From assembly GCA_025408425.1 (NCBI GenBank), contig JANXYX010000003.1:1-64000 (forward strand): DNA of 64,000 nucleotides, given 5' to 3'. Shown here in pieces: positions 20,226 through 29,466 of the stretch. The DNA comes from Granulicella sp. Lineage in GTDB: Bacteria; Acidobacteriota; Terriglobia; Terriglobales; Acidobacteriaceae. The notes beneath the pieces are model-generated. The model was not told where the DNA came from. It ran no database searches and saw nothing but the letters and a program-made list of their open reading frames with translations. The stretch's first letter is position 1; each line of letters opens with the position of its first letter. Made by a program: the position numbers and the translations under genes.

Positions 20226-23200
20226 GGAACCAGCCCCGTTGTCTCGATGTGGGAGCTTGACCCGGGCGCGGGTATTCTCAGATCCAGAGTCATCGGGAAG
20301 ATGGGGTTGACCTCTGCATCGGGTATCACCATTTTTTCTGTCGTGATGTTGGACTTCTGAAATCGTTCGCGACGACGGTCTTTAGCTTCTGCAGAATTGG
20401 ATGGCCGATCTGTATAGAGGCGACCGTCGGGCGCTGCCACATGGTAGGTGCATCGTCCAATCGAACGTTCTTTCCAACAGTCGATGATGTCGAACACAAG
20501 TGGCGCGTGAACGGGAATTGTGGGGTGTAATGTTGCCGAAAGCCTTCGCGCGCGATACCGCACACCTGCGATGGCTTCTCCGGCCACTCCTGTGGAATGG
20601 AGCGGTACCCTGCGTCCATTGCAAGCAACCGCGTAACGGGACTCCGCTGTAAGGCCGGAAATCTTCACCTGGATCCGTTCGAGCGATGAGTCCACGCTGC
20701 GGACGGTCTGGCCGGAGACTGCTTCTTCCGCGAGCACATTCCATGGTTCGAGAGCCTGACGCAGTTCGAGTTCGACTCCGTCCGCAGCGATCAAACCGAT
20801 CTTTGGGAAGCGAAACTCAAAGTGTGAAGCAAACCACGTCTCCTCGAATTCATAGCCGGACTGGCGCAGGCTGCTAAGTACATCGGAAAAATCCTGCCAT
20901 ACAAAATGCGGCAGCATGAAACGATCGTGCAGCGCAGTACCCCAGCGGACGAGGCTGGCTTCGAGAGGTCGTTTCCAAAACGTACTGACCAGGGCACGGA
21001 CGAGCAGCAACTCTACCAGGCCCATTCTGACGTGCGGAGCCATCTCGAACGCTCTTAATTCAAGTAAACCAAGACGCAGCCCGAAGCCCTCCGGGCGATA
21101 CATCTTATCAACGCAGAACTCAGCCCGATGAGAGTTTCCAGTGACGTCCACCAAGAGATTGCGAAACAGTCCATCCACTACCCACGGTGGACAATCCTTG
21201 GCAGGCAAATTGCGAAATGCGACTTCCAGTTCATACAAGGCGTCCAAGCGCGCCTCGTCAACACGCGGATGCTGGCTGGTGGGTCCAACGTACATCCCAG
21301 CGAACATATACGACAGCGAAGGATGGTGCTGCCAGAACGTCACCATACTGCGCAGCAGGTCCGGCCGGCGCAGAAAAGGGCTATCCAACACTGTTGCTCC
21401 GCCGACCACGATGTGGCTGCCACCGCCGGTAGCGATATGACCGCCCGCATAGGTGAATTTCGCAGCGGTCAATCGATTTCGTCGCGCTTCGTCAAACAGC
21501 ACTGTGTTGATCACCGTGAGTTCGTCCCAGTTGCTTGCAGGCGGGAGATTGATCTCCAAAACGCCCGGATCAGGTGTGACGCTGAAGAATCGCAACCTCG
21601 GATCAGAAGGCGGAGTGTAGCCTTCAATCCAGACTGCTGTCTGAAGATACTCGCAAGTATCTTCGACGGCCGCGACCACGTCGAGATAGTCCGCGAGCGT
21701 CGACGCATATGGAAGAAACACGTGTAGGCGACCTTCTCGCGCTTGAATGCAGAGCGAGGGCCGAATAAGTTCGGTGGCCGTCTCTGCCGTACTGGATAAA
21801 GGTGGCAGAGGATCGGCCGAGGGCTCTAACTCGAAGAGGTCTGTACGACGCGACGGCCGTGCTGGCAGCTTGACACTATCGGCGCAGGGGGCAGCGTCAA
21901 ACTCATACTCAAGCTCATCCGGGGCCACCCAGGGCATCGACTCGGTCGATATACGAAATCCGATCGGCGAGTCGCCAGCCATCAAAAGGAGACGTTCCGG
22001 CTGGGGGAACCACAACTGGCTCGACCAGCCCAGACGACCATCAGGTTGCCGGCGACGTAAGGGCAAGACATACCCCGCCGGCTCCGTCGATTCAGTTTCG
22101 GGATTGTATGCAGGCAGTAGATTATCGGAAGTTACCTGGAGCCGGCGGGTAAGCGCTTCACCGAACCTCAACGCATCTGCCACGCCAAACCCGTAGTCTC
22201 GATCCTCGCTCGCGATGAGAGCTGGATTCTGCCACACCGGGATGCCGTCGACGCGCCAATAGCAACTCAACGCCCAACGCGGTACTGGCTCGCCTGGATA
22301 CCACTTGCCTTGACCATAATGCAGTAAGGCGCCTGGCGCGGTCTTATCGCGGAGGCATTGGATCAGCCCCAAACCGCGGGTTCGCTTAATTGGCCCCAAG
22401 GCATCGATATTCCATTGAGGGCTCTCAGGCTCGTCTATGCCGACAAAGGTCGGTTCCCCACCCATCGTCAGACGTACATCCTGCGCCTGCAGGTCTTGGT
22501 CGACGGCATCCGCAACCTGTTCGACTCTGGCCCAATCTTCCTCGGTGAAGGGTTTCGATAGTCGAGGTGACTCGTTCAGGCGGCGAACGGACATCGAGTA
22601 GCTGAAGTCCACATTGACAGGCTCCACCGTGCCCCCGATTGGAGCGGCCTTCGCGGCAGTCGGGGTACAAACCAGCGGGATGTGCCCCTCGCCTGCGAGC
22701 AGGCCCGACGTCGGATCCATTCCAATCCAACCCGCGCCAGGCAAGAACGCCTCAGCCCAGGCATGCAGATCAGCGGAGTCCGTTTGCGGAGCGCTGGGGC
22801 CTTCCAACACTGTCTCGTCCGCCACCATTTGAATCAGATATCCGGAGACGAATCGTGCTGCGATCCCCATATGCCGGAGAATTTGCACGAGCAGCCACGC
22901 AGAGTCACGGCATGATCCCGACCGCTTCTCAAGCGTCTCTTCGCTGGTCTGTACGCCGTGCTCCAGCCTTGTCACATATCCAATTTCGTCACGGACCCTT
23001 CGATTCAAGTCCAGGAGCAGACTGATCGTTCCTTGCTTCTCGTCCAGGTAGTTCTTGAGGAACTCCTGAAGTAGAGGCCCAGGGGGGGACTCCGACCGAT
23101 ATGGCTCAAGGTCTTTGGCTAGCTCCGGCGCGTAAGTGAAGGGGTAATTCTCGATCCCTGATTCGAGAAAGAACTCGAACGGATTGAAAGGGGTTAGATC

Positions 23201-23449
23201 TGCGACGAGGTTCACCTCGACGACAAACTCGTTCGTCTTCTGCGGGAAGAGCAGACGCGCCAGGTGATTGTAGTGAGGATCCAGTTGCCAGTTGAGCAGG
23301 CGGTCAGAGGGAGTGACCTCAAGTGAGTAGCTGAGGATTGGCGTTCGACAGTGCGGTGCCGGGCGCAACTGTACAACCTGTGGGCCGAGGGATATGGCCT
23401 TGTCATACCGGTACTGAGTCCGGTGATTCAGAGCAACCTGTATTCCCAT
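20222..23449 (-). CDS. Transglutaminase-core protein with C-terminal DUF2126
   Basis: A 1075-residue protein. The N-terminus is a bacterial transglutaminase-like domain (ALNHRTQYRYDKAISLGPQ). A core follows with catalytic Cys in RSGSCRDSAWLL (about 178), His in DLHAWAEAF (about 229) and Asp in GMDPTSG (about 244). From about residue 300 onward it is DUF2126, including LTMGGEPTFVGIDEPESPQWN and, further on, GGGSHIVVGG. It is the first gene of the operon with the ATP-grasp/alpha-E protein. The length and domain order are usual for the family. The DUF2126 part resembles a ligase module, so a hydrolase/ligase pair acting on an amide-linked peptide is a reasonable but unproven idea. Confidence 0.9.
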   Translation of the reverse strand: MGIQVALNHRTQYRYDKAISLGPQVVQLRPAPHCRTPILSYSLEVTPSDRLLNWQLDPHYNHLARLLFPQKTNEFVVEVNLVADLTPFNPFEFFLESGIENYPFTYAPELAKDLEPYRSESPPGPLLQEFLKNYLDEKQGTISLLLDLNRRVRDEIGYVTRLEHGVQTSEETLEKRSGSCRDSAWLLVQILRHMGIAARFVSGYLIQMVADETVLEGPSAPQTDSADLHAWAEAFLPGAGWIGMDPTSGLLAGEGHIPLVCTPTAAKAAPIGGTVEPVNVDFSYSMSVRRLNESPRLSKPFTEEDWARVEQVADAVDQDLQAQDVRLTMGGEPTFVGIDEPESPQWNIDALGPIKRTRGLGLIQCLRDKTAPGALLHYGQGKWYPGEPVPRWALSCYWRVDGIPVWQNPALIASEDRDYGFGVADALRFGEALTRRLQVTSDNLLPAYNPETESTEPAGYVLPLRRRQPDGRLGWSSQLWFPQPERLLLMAGDSPIGFRISTESMPWVAPDELEYEFDAAPCADSVKLPARPSRRTDLFELEPSADPLPPLSSTAETATELIRPSLCIQAREGRLHVFLPYASTLADYLDVVAAVEDTCEYLQTAVWIEGYTPPSDPRLRFFSVTPDPGVLEINLPPASNWDELTVINTVLFDEARRNRLTAAKFTYAGGHIATGGGSHIVVGGATVLDSPFLRRPDLLRSMVTFWQHHPSLSYMFAGMYVGPTSQHPRVDEARLDALYELEVAFRNLPAKDCPPWVVDGLFRNLLVDVTGNSHRAEFCVDKMYRPEGFGLRLGLLELRAFEMAPHVRMGLVELLLVRALVSTFWKRPLEASLVRWGTALHDRFMLPHFVWQDFSDVLSSLRQSGYEFEETWFASHFEFRFPKIGLIAADGVELELRQALEPWNVLAEEAVSGQTVRSVDSSLERIQVKISGLTAESRYAVACNGRRVPLHSTGVAGEAIAGVRYRARRLSATLHPTIPVHAPLVFDIIDCWKERSIGRCTYHVAAPDGRLYTDRPSNSAEAKDRRRERFQKSNITTEKMVIPDAEVNPIFPMTLDLRIPAPGSSSHIETTGLVP

Positions 23450-23803
23450 CCACCCTCGTACGGCCCACGCCTAAGGTCCGGGGCTCGCTCTCACTAGGCA
23501 CACAGCCCGTTAAGGCGCTAGACGTTTCGCAGAAGCTATGGCTGTAAAACTTAAGTTAACATATCAACCGCGATCACAACATCGATTCGGTCCCCAAATC
23601 TCCATCGTCAAGGATAACTTCTTGATTAATCACTGCTGGCGCGCCTCACGCCTGCCCGCAATCGTTGCGCTGATCAGGTTGCGCCGATCGAGCGCAACGA
23701 AACCCACATTTAATATGGAGTTATCCGGGGCGTTCGAACAGCGTGTCCAGTGAGAGCGAACTCAATATTAGAAGTACAACAACGAATCGACTGCAAATGC
23801 TGG
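23450..23803. other. Intergenic region with a strong hairpin, no gene seen
   Basis: A 354-bp gap between the GH92 gene (ending at 23804, minus strand) and the DUF2126 gene (starting at 23449, minus strand). It should hold the promoter of the transglutaminase operon just right of 23449. The only clear structure is the stem at 23662-23700. Plus-strand open frames here lack protein-like features. Confidence 0.55.
23662..23700. repeat. Long inverted repeat, possible terminator or processed hairpin
   Basis: TCGTTGCGCT (23662-23671) pairs perfectly with AGCGCAACGA (23691-23700). Inside the stem, GATC on each side extends it by four pairs with one bulged G, leaving a loop of about 10 nt. It lies about 100 nt past the stop of the GH92 gene in reading direction, where a transcript end is expected. 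There is no T-run after it on the minus strand, so Rho-independent termination in the classical form is doubtful. Confidence 0.5.
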
Positions 23804-26113
23804 CTAGAGAGTAAGGGATGGTGGTGCCTGGTCAGGAGCAGTGGCAAAGCCGAGATTTGGGGATGGTCCCAACTCGAGGATGATCTGGCCACCCTGGGCA
23901 ATGTCGCTGTGGTGGAACCATGCGCGCTGCTGAGGTTTGCCGTTGAGGGTGAAGGCTTGTACGTAGGCGTCCTCGGGATTCTTGCGGCGGGCTTCGATTT
24001 TGAGGGTCTTGCCATTGCCTAGGTGGACGGTAGCACTCTCGACGAGCGGTGAGCCGAGGATGTAGTTGCCGCTGACGGGATCGACAGGATAGAAACCCAG
24101 GGCCGAGAGGATGAACCAGGCGGACATCTGGCCTACGTCTTCGTTGCCTTCCATGCCGTTAGGTTCGGCGCGGTACATGGTGTCCATGAGCATGCGGACG
24201 CGAGACTGCGTCTTGTGCGGGGCGCCGGCGTAGACGTAGAGGTAGGCGATGTGGTGCGAGGGCTCGTTGCCGTGGGCGTACTGGCCGACCATGCCGGCGA
24301 TGTCGGGCGGGGCGTCCTCTGGCAGGTCGGGGGCCGCGTTGAAGAGGCCGTCGAGCTTGGCGATGAAGGGCTCGCGACCGCCATAGAGGCCGATGAGGCC
24401 AGCGGGGTCGTGCTGTACGCCGAAGCTAGTTTGCCAGGAGTTGGACTCGGTGAAGTCGCGCCACTTTTTGGTGTGGCCCATCTCGATGGGGTTGAAGGGG
24501 GTCGCCCAGTCGCCGTTTTCGAGCTTCGGCTCCATGAAGGTGCTTTTGGGGTTGAAGTAGTGGCGGTAGCTGGTGGAGCGGGTGCGGAGCATGGCAGCCT
24601 GTTCGGCTTTGCCGAGTTTGCTCGCAACGTTGGCTGCGGCCCAGTCGCCGTAGCAGTACTCGAATGCTTTGGAGACCGACTCCTCTTCGCGGTCGGCCGG
24701 GATGTAGCCCAACTTGCGGTAGAAGCCCAGGCCGCGGTAGTTCTCAACCTCGGTGCGCTGGTTGATGACCTTGTAGGCGTCCTCGATGTTAATGCCGGGG
24801 AAGCCCTTCTGGATGGCTTCGGCGATGACGCTGGCGGAGTGGTAGCCGGTCATGGTGCCGGTTTCGGTGCCCTGGAGTGGCCAGACGGGCATGCCTGCAG
24901 GACTCTGCTGGGCCATCCGGATGAGGGTATTGACGAAGTCGGGAACGCGGTCGGCCTGGATGAGGGTATAAGCGGGATGCGCAGCGCGGAAGGTATCCCA
25001 GAGCGAGAAGGTGGTGTAGTTGTGCTGGCCCTTGGGGACTTGGTGAATCTGGCCGTCCATACCGCGATAGCTACCGTCAACGTCGTCGAAGAGTTGGGGG
25101 CCAAGCGACATGTGGTAGAGCGAGGTGTAGAAGATGCGCTTCTGGTCGGGGTTGGCGATCTCGGCGTCGACGCGGGAGAGTTGGGATCGCCACTTTGCTT
25201 GCGCGGTGGCGCGGGTCTTTTCGAAGTTCCAGTCGGGCTGCTCGGCTTTCAGGTTTCTGGCGGCGCCCTCTGCGCTGACGCCGGAGATGCCGGTGCGGAC
25301 GTAGATGATCTCTTTCTCAGTGGTCGTGAAGTGGAGTACGGCTTTGAGGTCGTCGCCGGCGAGAGGGGAGGTTGCACCGACTGGCTTGCCGTTGGAGTAG
25401 AAGACGATCTTCGATGGCTTCTTCGAGACCTGGAGGTTGAAGAAGCAGTGGCGGCGCTGGCCCCAGGCGTTGGTGATGTGGCCGCCGGCGAGGGTGTCGG
25501 GGGCGGGGCTTGAGAGCTCGGCCGAGTAAACGGAGCTGGCGCCCCGGGTGAGATAGGAGTGGGTGAGGTCGAGGATGAGCCAGGCTTCGTTGCTCTGCGG
25601 GAAGGTGTACTTGTGGATGCCGGTACGCTCGGTGGAGGTAAGCTCGACGTGGATGCCGGGGTCTTTGAGCAGGACAGAGTAGAAGCCGGGCTCGGAGACC
25701 TCATCCTTGTGGTCGAAGCGCGAGCGATAACCTTGATCCGGGTCCGAGCGCGGGCCGGGGTTGAGCTTGGTGGGGCCGATGCCGGCCATGACGAGGAAGT
25801 CGAGGAGGTCGCCGCAGCCGGTGCCGCTGAGGTGAGTGTGGCTGAAGCCCATGATGGAGGTATCGGAGGCGTGGTAACCGGCGCACCAGTCCCACTCGTC
25901 GTTGTAGGTATCCGGGCTGAGCTGGACTGCGGCGAAAGGGACGCTCGAGCCCGGAAAGCAATGCCCGTGGCCACCAGTGCCGATGCGTGGGTCGACCCAG
26001 TGTAGGGGGTCATTCGCTTCAGCGCCCTGGGGAGCTGCGAAGATGGGTAGGGGGAGTGCGGCCGAGGCGCAAGCGGCGCTGGCGGTCTGGAGGAAGGTTC
26101 TGCGGGAGATCAT
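23804..26113 (-). CDS. GH92 family alpha-mannosidase, Tat-exported
   Basis: A 769-residue protein. The N-terminus MISRRTFLQTASAACASAAL is a twin-arginine signal. The body shows the GH92 hallmarks GFSHTHLSGTGCGD (about residue 95), YTTFSLWDTFRAAHP, TGYHSASV and GNEDVGQMSAWF (about 665). GH92 enzymes are Ca2+-dependent, inverting exo-alpha-mannosidases. The cell location should be periplasmic or extracellular. A ribosome site (GAGGA) precedes the ATG. The gene uses very GC-rich third positions compared with its neighbours; as a result, stop-free antisense frames of up to 432 codons run across it. It stands alone, flanked by intergenic gaps on both sides. Confidence 0.92.
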   Translation of the reverse strand: MISRRTFLQTASAACASAALPLPIFAAPQGAEANDPLHWVDPRIGTGGHGHCFPGSSVPFAAVQLSPDTYNDEWDWCAGYHASDTSIMGFSHTHLSGTGCGDLLDFLVMAGIGPTKLNPGPRSDPDQGYRSRFDHKDEVSEPGFYSVLLKDPGIHVELTSTERTGIHKYTFPQSNEAWLILDLTHSYLTRGASSVYSAELSSPAPDTLAGGHITNAWGQRRHCFFNLQVSKKPSKIVFYSNGKPVGATSPLAGDDLKAVLHFTTTEKEIIYVRTGISGVSAEGAARNLKAEQPDWNFEKTRATAQAKWRSQLSRVDAEIANPDQKRIFYTSLYHMSLGPQLFDDVDGSYRGMDGQIHQVPKGQHNYTTFSLWDTFRAAHPAYTLIQADRVPDFVNTLIRMAQQSPAGMPVWPLQGTETGTMTGYHSASVIAEAIQKGFPGINIEDAYKVINQRTEVENYRGLGFYRKLGYIPADREEESVSKAFEYCYGDWAAANVASKLGKAEQAAMLRTRSTSYRHYFNPKSTFMEPKLENGDWATPFNPIEMGHTKKWRDFTESNSWQTSFGVQHDPAGLIGLYGGREPFIAKLDGLFNAAPDLPEDAPPDIAGMVGQYAHGNEPSHHIAYLYVYAGAPHKTQSRVRMLMDTMYRAEPNGMEGNEDVGQMSAWFILSALGFYPVDPVSGNYILGSPLVESATVHLGNGKTLKIEARRKNPEDAYVQAFTLNGKPQQRAWFHHSDIAQGGQIILELGPSPNLGFATAPDQAPPSLTL

Positions 26114-26258
26114 CTAGAGTCCTCTGTTCTGGTGGCTGGTTCGCGGGATGAATCGGGGCCATGTCCGGGAGCCGGCGAGCGACTCCCGGTGATTGTAAGG
26201 TCTGCGGCCTCTATTTTCGAATATCTGGGGCGTTTCTGGTTGCCGATGCTCTGCGCGC

Positions 26259-29200
26259 TTACCGCAATTGAGGCCCTGCGGGAATTTTAGGATTATCTGC
26301 AAGATACTCTTCGTTGATTTGATTTAGCGGATGAAGACGACCTTTGCGCAGCGCCCGCTCTTTCATCATTACGAAGAATACAGGTACCAGGATCAGGACA
26401 TGGATGGTTGAGGTAATCATACCGCCGACGATTGGTGCAGCTATTGGCTTCATCACATCGGAACCAATGCCGGATTCCCACAGGATAGGCGCAAGGCTGG
26501 CGAGGACCGCCGTGACCGTCATGAGTTTGGGACGCAGGCGATGGACCGCCCCTTCGATTACTGCAGCTTCGATGTCTGCGTTTGAAAGAGCGCCCCCCTT
26601 GCTTCGTCGTCGTTCCAGAGCTTCATGGAGATAGACCACCATCACAACTCCAGTCTCAACAGCGATGCCGAAGAGTGCGATGTAGCCAACCCATACCGCG
26701 ACGCTGAAGTTATAGCCCAACAGCCATTGCAATAGCAGGCCGCCGGTCATGGCGTAGATGGTTGGCACGATCAGCATGACGGCCTCGGCGACAGAATGAA
26801 AAACCATGTAGAGCAGTAAGAAGATGATGAAAAATACAACCGGCAGAATGAGTTTGAGCCTGTCCTTCGCACGCAGCTCAAACTCATATTCGCCAGACCA
26901 TTTGAAGGTATAGTTTGCGGGCAAAGAGATTCTGCTGTGGAGTTCACGGACCGCTGCATCGACGAAGCCTCCGTAGTTTGTGTCTTTCAGGTCGATGTAG
27001 ATGTATCCGGTGAGTTGCCCATCCTCATCGCGAATCATCGCAGGTCCATGGGAGAAGGAGATGTGGGCGACTTGCCCTAGCGGAATCTGCGCCCCCGAAG
27101 GGGTGCCAATCAGGACCGTCCGCATTCGCTCCACACTGTCTCTGAAGCCTTGTGCGTATCTCACACTGATTGGATATCGCTCGCGCCCTTCGATGTTCTC
27201 GGCGATGGTCTGCCCACCGATGCCTGAGGATACCGCCGTCTGAATATCTGCTACGCTCAGGCCGTACTTCGCAGCCTCCGCACGATTGACATCGACGTTG
27301 ACGTAGAAGCCTTGTGAGATTCGTTCCGCAAAGATTGACCGGACCTGGGGCATAGCAGACAGGACGGTTTGAATCTGTGCGGCGAGTTGTTCGATGCCAT
27401 CTACATTTGGTCCCTGGACTTTGAGGCCAAGCGGAGTCTTGATACCGGTTAATTCCATATCCAGCCGATTCTCAACCGGGCTTGTCCACGTATTTGAGAG
27501 GCCAGGAAACTGAAGCTTCGCGTCCATATCCTGCATTAGCTTCTCGTATGTCATGCCGGGTCGCCATTGTTCCTTGGGCTTGAGCATGATGGTGGTGTCG
27601 TACATGTCCAGTGGGGCATTGTCCGTGGCACTGTCCGATCGTCCAACCGTGCCGAAGACGCTAAGAACCTCTGGAAACGTCCGCAGGATCGCATCCTGTT
27701 TCTGCAATAGCTCCTTTGCCTGGCCGACTGCGATACCGGGCAGCGCTGTGGGCATATAGAGTGTGGAACCCTCAAAGAGTGGCGGCATAAACTGACTTCC
27801 CAATTTGAAAACCACTGGCAACGTAGCTACAAGGAAGAGGAGATTGAGTGCAATCGTGAGCTTGCGATACTTCAAGCAGAAGCGGAGTACCGGGAGATAA
27901 ATAGCTTGTGTGATGCGAGAGATAGGATTCGCGGTTTCCGGACGTAGGCGTCCGCGAATAAGGAGAACCATCAGAACTGGGACCAGTGTTATTGCAAGAA
28001 CAGAGGATGACGCGACGGCTAGCGTCTTGGTCCATGCGAGTGGTCGAAACATGCGTCCCTCTTGTGCTTCAAGAAGAAAGACGGGAAGGAACGACACCAC
28101 GATGATGAGCAGCGAGAAGAATAGAGCTGGACCAACCTGCTTCGCCGCCCCGATAAGAATCTCGCCGCGCTCGGGCTCAGAGACGGGTATCTTGTCCAAC
28201 TGTTGCCGTTCCGACAAGTGTCGATAGCCGTTCTCTACCATGACGATCGCGGCATCGACCAAGACGCCGATTGCAAGCGCCAAACCTCCAAGCGACATGA
28301 TGTTGGAGGTGACGCCAAGCAGATAAATGGGAATGAACGAGATCAGTACCGCAACAGGTAACGCGATAATTGCAATCAACGCAGAGCGAAAGTGAAACAG
28401 AAAAACGATGATTACAAGGCTCACGATGGCTGCTTCTTCGAGCAGATCACGTTCGAGCGTGGCGATCGAATTTTCAATCAGACCGGATCGGTCATAGCCG
28501 GACACGATCTGAACCCCAGGTGGAAGGGACGGTGCAATTTCGCGTAGTTTCCGCTTCACCCCTTCTATGACATTGAGCGCATTCATTCCCTGACGCATTA
28601 CAACGATGCCGCCAACAGTCTCGCCTTCACCGTTCCAGTCGGCAACACCCTCTCGAATATCAGGACCGAAGGCGACACTACCCAGATCACGCAGCAAGAT
28701 TGGTGTACCGTTCTTGCTGCCTACTGCGACTGAAGCAAGATCGTCGAGCGAGCGCAGATAGCCAAGGCCGCGGATCATATACTGCGCACCGCTAAGGTCA
28801 AGCACTCTCCCTCCTACTTCATTTGTGCTGGCCTTCACGCGGTCGATCACGGTAGACAAGGGAATGTTGTAGGCCAGTAGCTTATTGGGATCCACACGCA
28901 CCTGATATTGACGAACGAAGCCGCCGATGCTGGCTACTTCCGAGACACCAGGAACTGTTTCCAGGGCATAGCGCAGATGCCAGTCCTGCAAGCTGCGGAG
29001 ATCGGCCAGGCTGTGGGTTCCGCTCTTGTCGATAATGGCGTACTCGAAGACCCAGCCTGCGCCCGTGGCGTCGGGGCCAATTGCGGGATGAACGTCAGCA
29101 GGGAGGCGTCCGGAGATTTGCTGGAGGTATTCAAGGACACGCGATCGCGCCCAATACAGGTCTGTTCCGTCCTCGAAGACGACATAGACATAGGAGTCGC

Positions 29201-29465
29201 CAAACATGGTCTGCGCACGGACAGCCTTGACGTGTGGTGCAGCCAGCAGGCTTGTAACGATCGGATAGGTCACCTGATCTTCGATGATGTCTGGTGGCTG
29301 TCCCATCCAGCTCGTGTGCACGATCACCTGAACGTCCGAGATATCAGGCAGCGCATCCAGAGGCACATGTCGCAACGACCAGATGCCTGCCAGAGTAAGC
29401 GCTAAGACGAAGGTGAAGACCAGGAAGCGATTGCGAGCGCAAAATTCTATTAGGCGGGAGAGCAT
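26259..29465 (-). CDS. cusA: CusA-type heavy-metal RND efflux pump, Cu(I)/Ag(I)
   Basis: A 1068-residue RND permease of the heavy-metal branch. The proton-relay motif GVLVDAAIVMVENG (about residue 405) has the single Asp of metal pumps. LYMPTALPGI (about 568) and ENRLDMELTGIKTPLG (about 670) place Met residues where CusA has its periplasmic Met cluster, which favours Cu(I)/Ag(I) over Zn/Co/Cd export. The gene begins 1 bp after the adaptor gene and is the last of the CusC-B-A set. The 145 bp to the GH92 gene downstream contain nothing recognised. Confidence 0.9.
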   Translation of the reverse strand: MLSRLIEFCARNRFLVFTFVLALTLAGIWSLRHVPLDALPDISDVQVIVHTSWMGQPPDIIEDQVTYPIVTSLLAAPHVKAVRAQTMFGDSYVYVVFEDGTDLYWARSRVLEYLQQISGRLPADVHPAIGPDATGAGWVFEYAIIDKSGTHSLADLRSLQDWHLRYALETVPGVSEVASIGGFVRQYQVRVDPNKLLAYNIPLSTVIDRVKASTNEVGGRVLDLSGAQYMIRGLGYLRSLDDLASVAVGSKNGTPILLRDLGSVAFGPDIREGVADWNGEGETVGGIVVMRQGMNALNVIEGVKRKLREIAPSLPPGVQIVSGYDRSGLIENSIATLERDLLEEAAIVSLVIIVFLFHFRSALIAIIALPVAVLISFIPIYLLGVTSNIMSLGGLALAIGVLVDAAIVMVENGYRHLSERQQLDKIPVSEPERGEILIGAAKQVGPALFFSLLIIVVSFLPVFLLEAQEGRMFRPLAWTKTLAVASSSVLAITLVPVLMVLLIRGRLRPETANPISRITQAIYLPVLRFCLKYRKLTIALNLLFLVATLPVVFKLGSQFMPPLFEGSTLYMPTALPGIAVGQAKELLQKQDAILRTFPEVLSVFGTVGRSDSATDNAPLDMYDTTIMLKPKEQWRPGMTYEKLMQDMDAKLQFPGLSNTWTSPVENRLDMELTGIKTPLGLKVQGPNVDGIEQLAAQIQTVLSAMPQVRSIFAERISQGFYVNVDVNRAEAAKYGLSVADIQTAVSSGIGGQTIAENIEGRERYPISVRYAQGFRDSVERMRTVLIGTPSGAQIPLGQVAHISFSHGPAMIRDEDGQLTGYIYIDLKDTNYGGFVDAAVRELHSRISLPANYTFKWSGEYEFELRAKDRLKLILPVVFFIIFLLLYMVFHSVAEAVMLIVPTIYAMTGGLLLQWLLGYNFSVAVWVGYIALFGIAVETGVVMVVYLHEALERRRSKGGALSNADIEAAVIEGAVHRLRPKLMTVTAVLASLAPILWESGIGSDVMKPIAAPIVGGMITSTIHVLILVPVFFVMMKERALRKGRLHPLNQINEEYLADNPKIPAGPQLR

Positions 29466-29466
29466 G

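Noticed and set aside
24215-25513. Plus-strand open frame of 432 codons opposite the GH92 gene
   Set aside because: It is antisense to a gene with clear GH92 motifs and a Tat signal. The composition (strings of Val, Gly, Ala and Asp/Glu) is what GC-rich codons give when read backwards.
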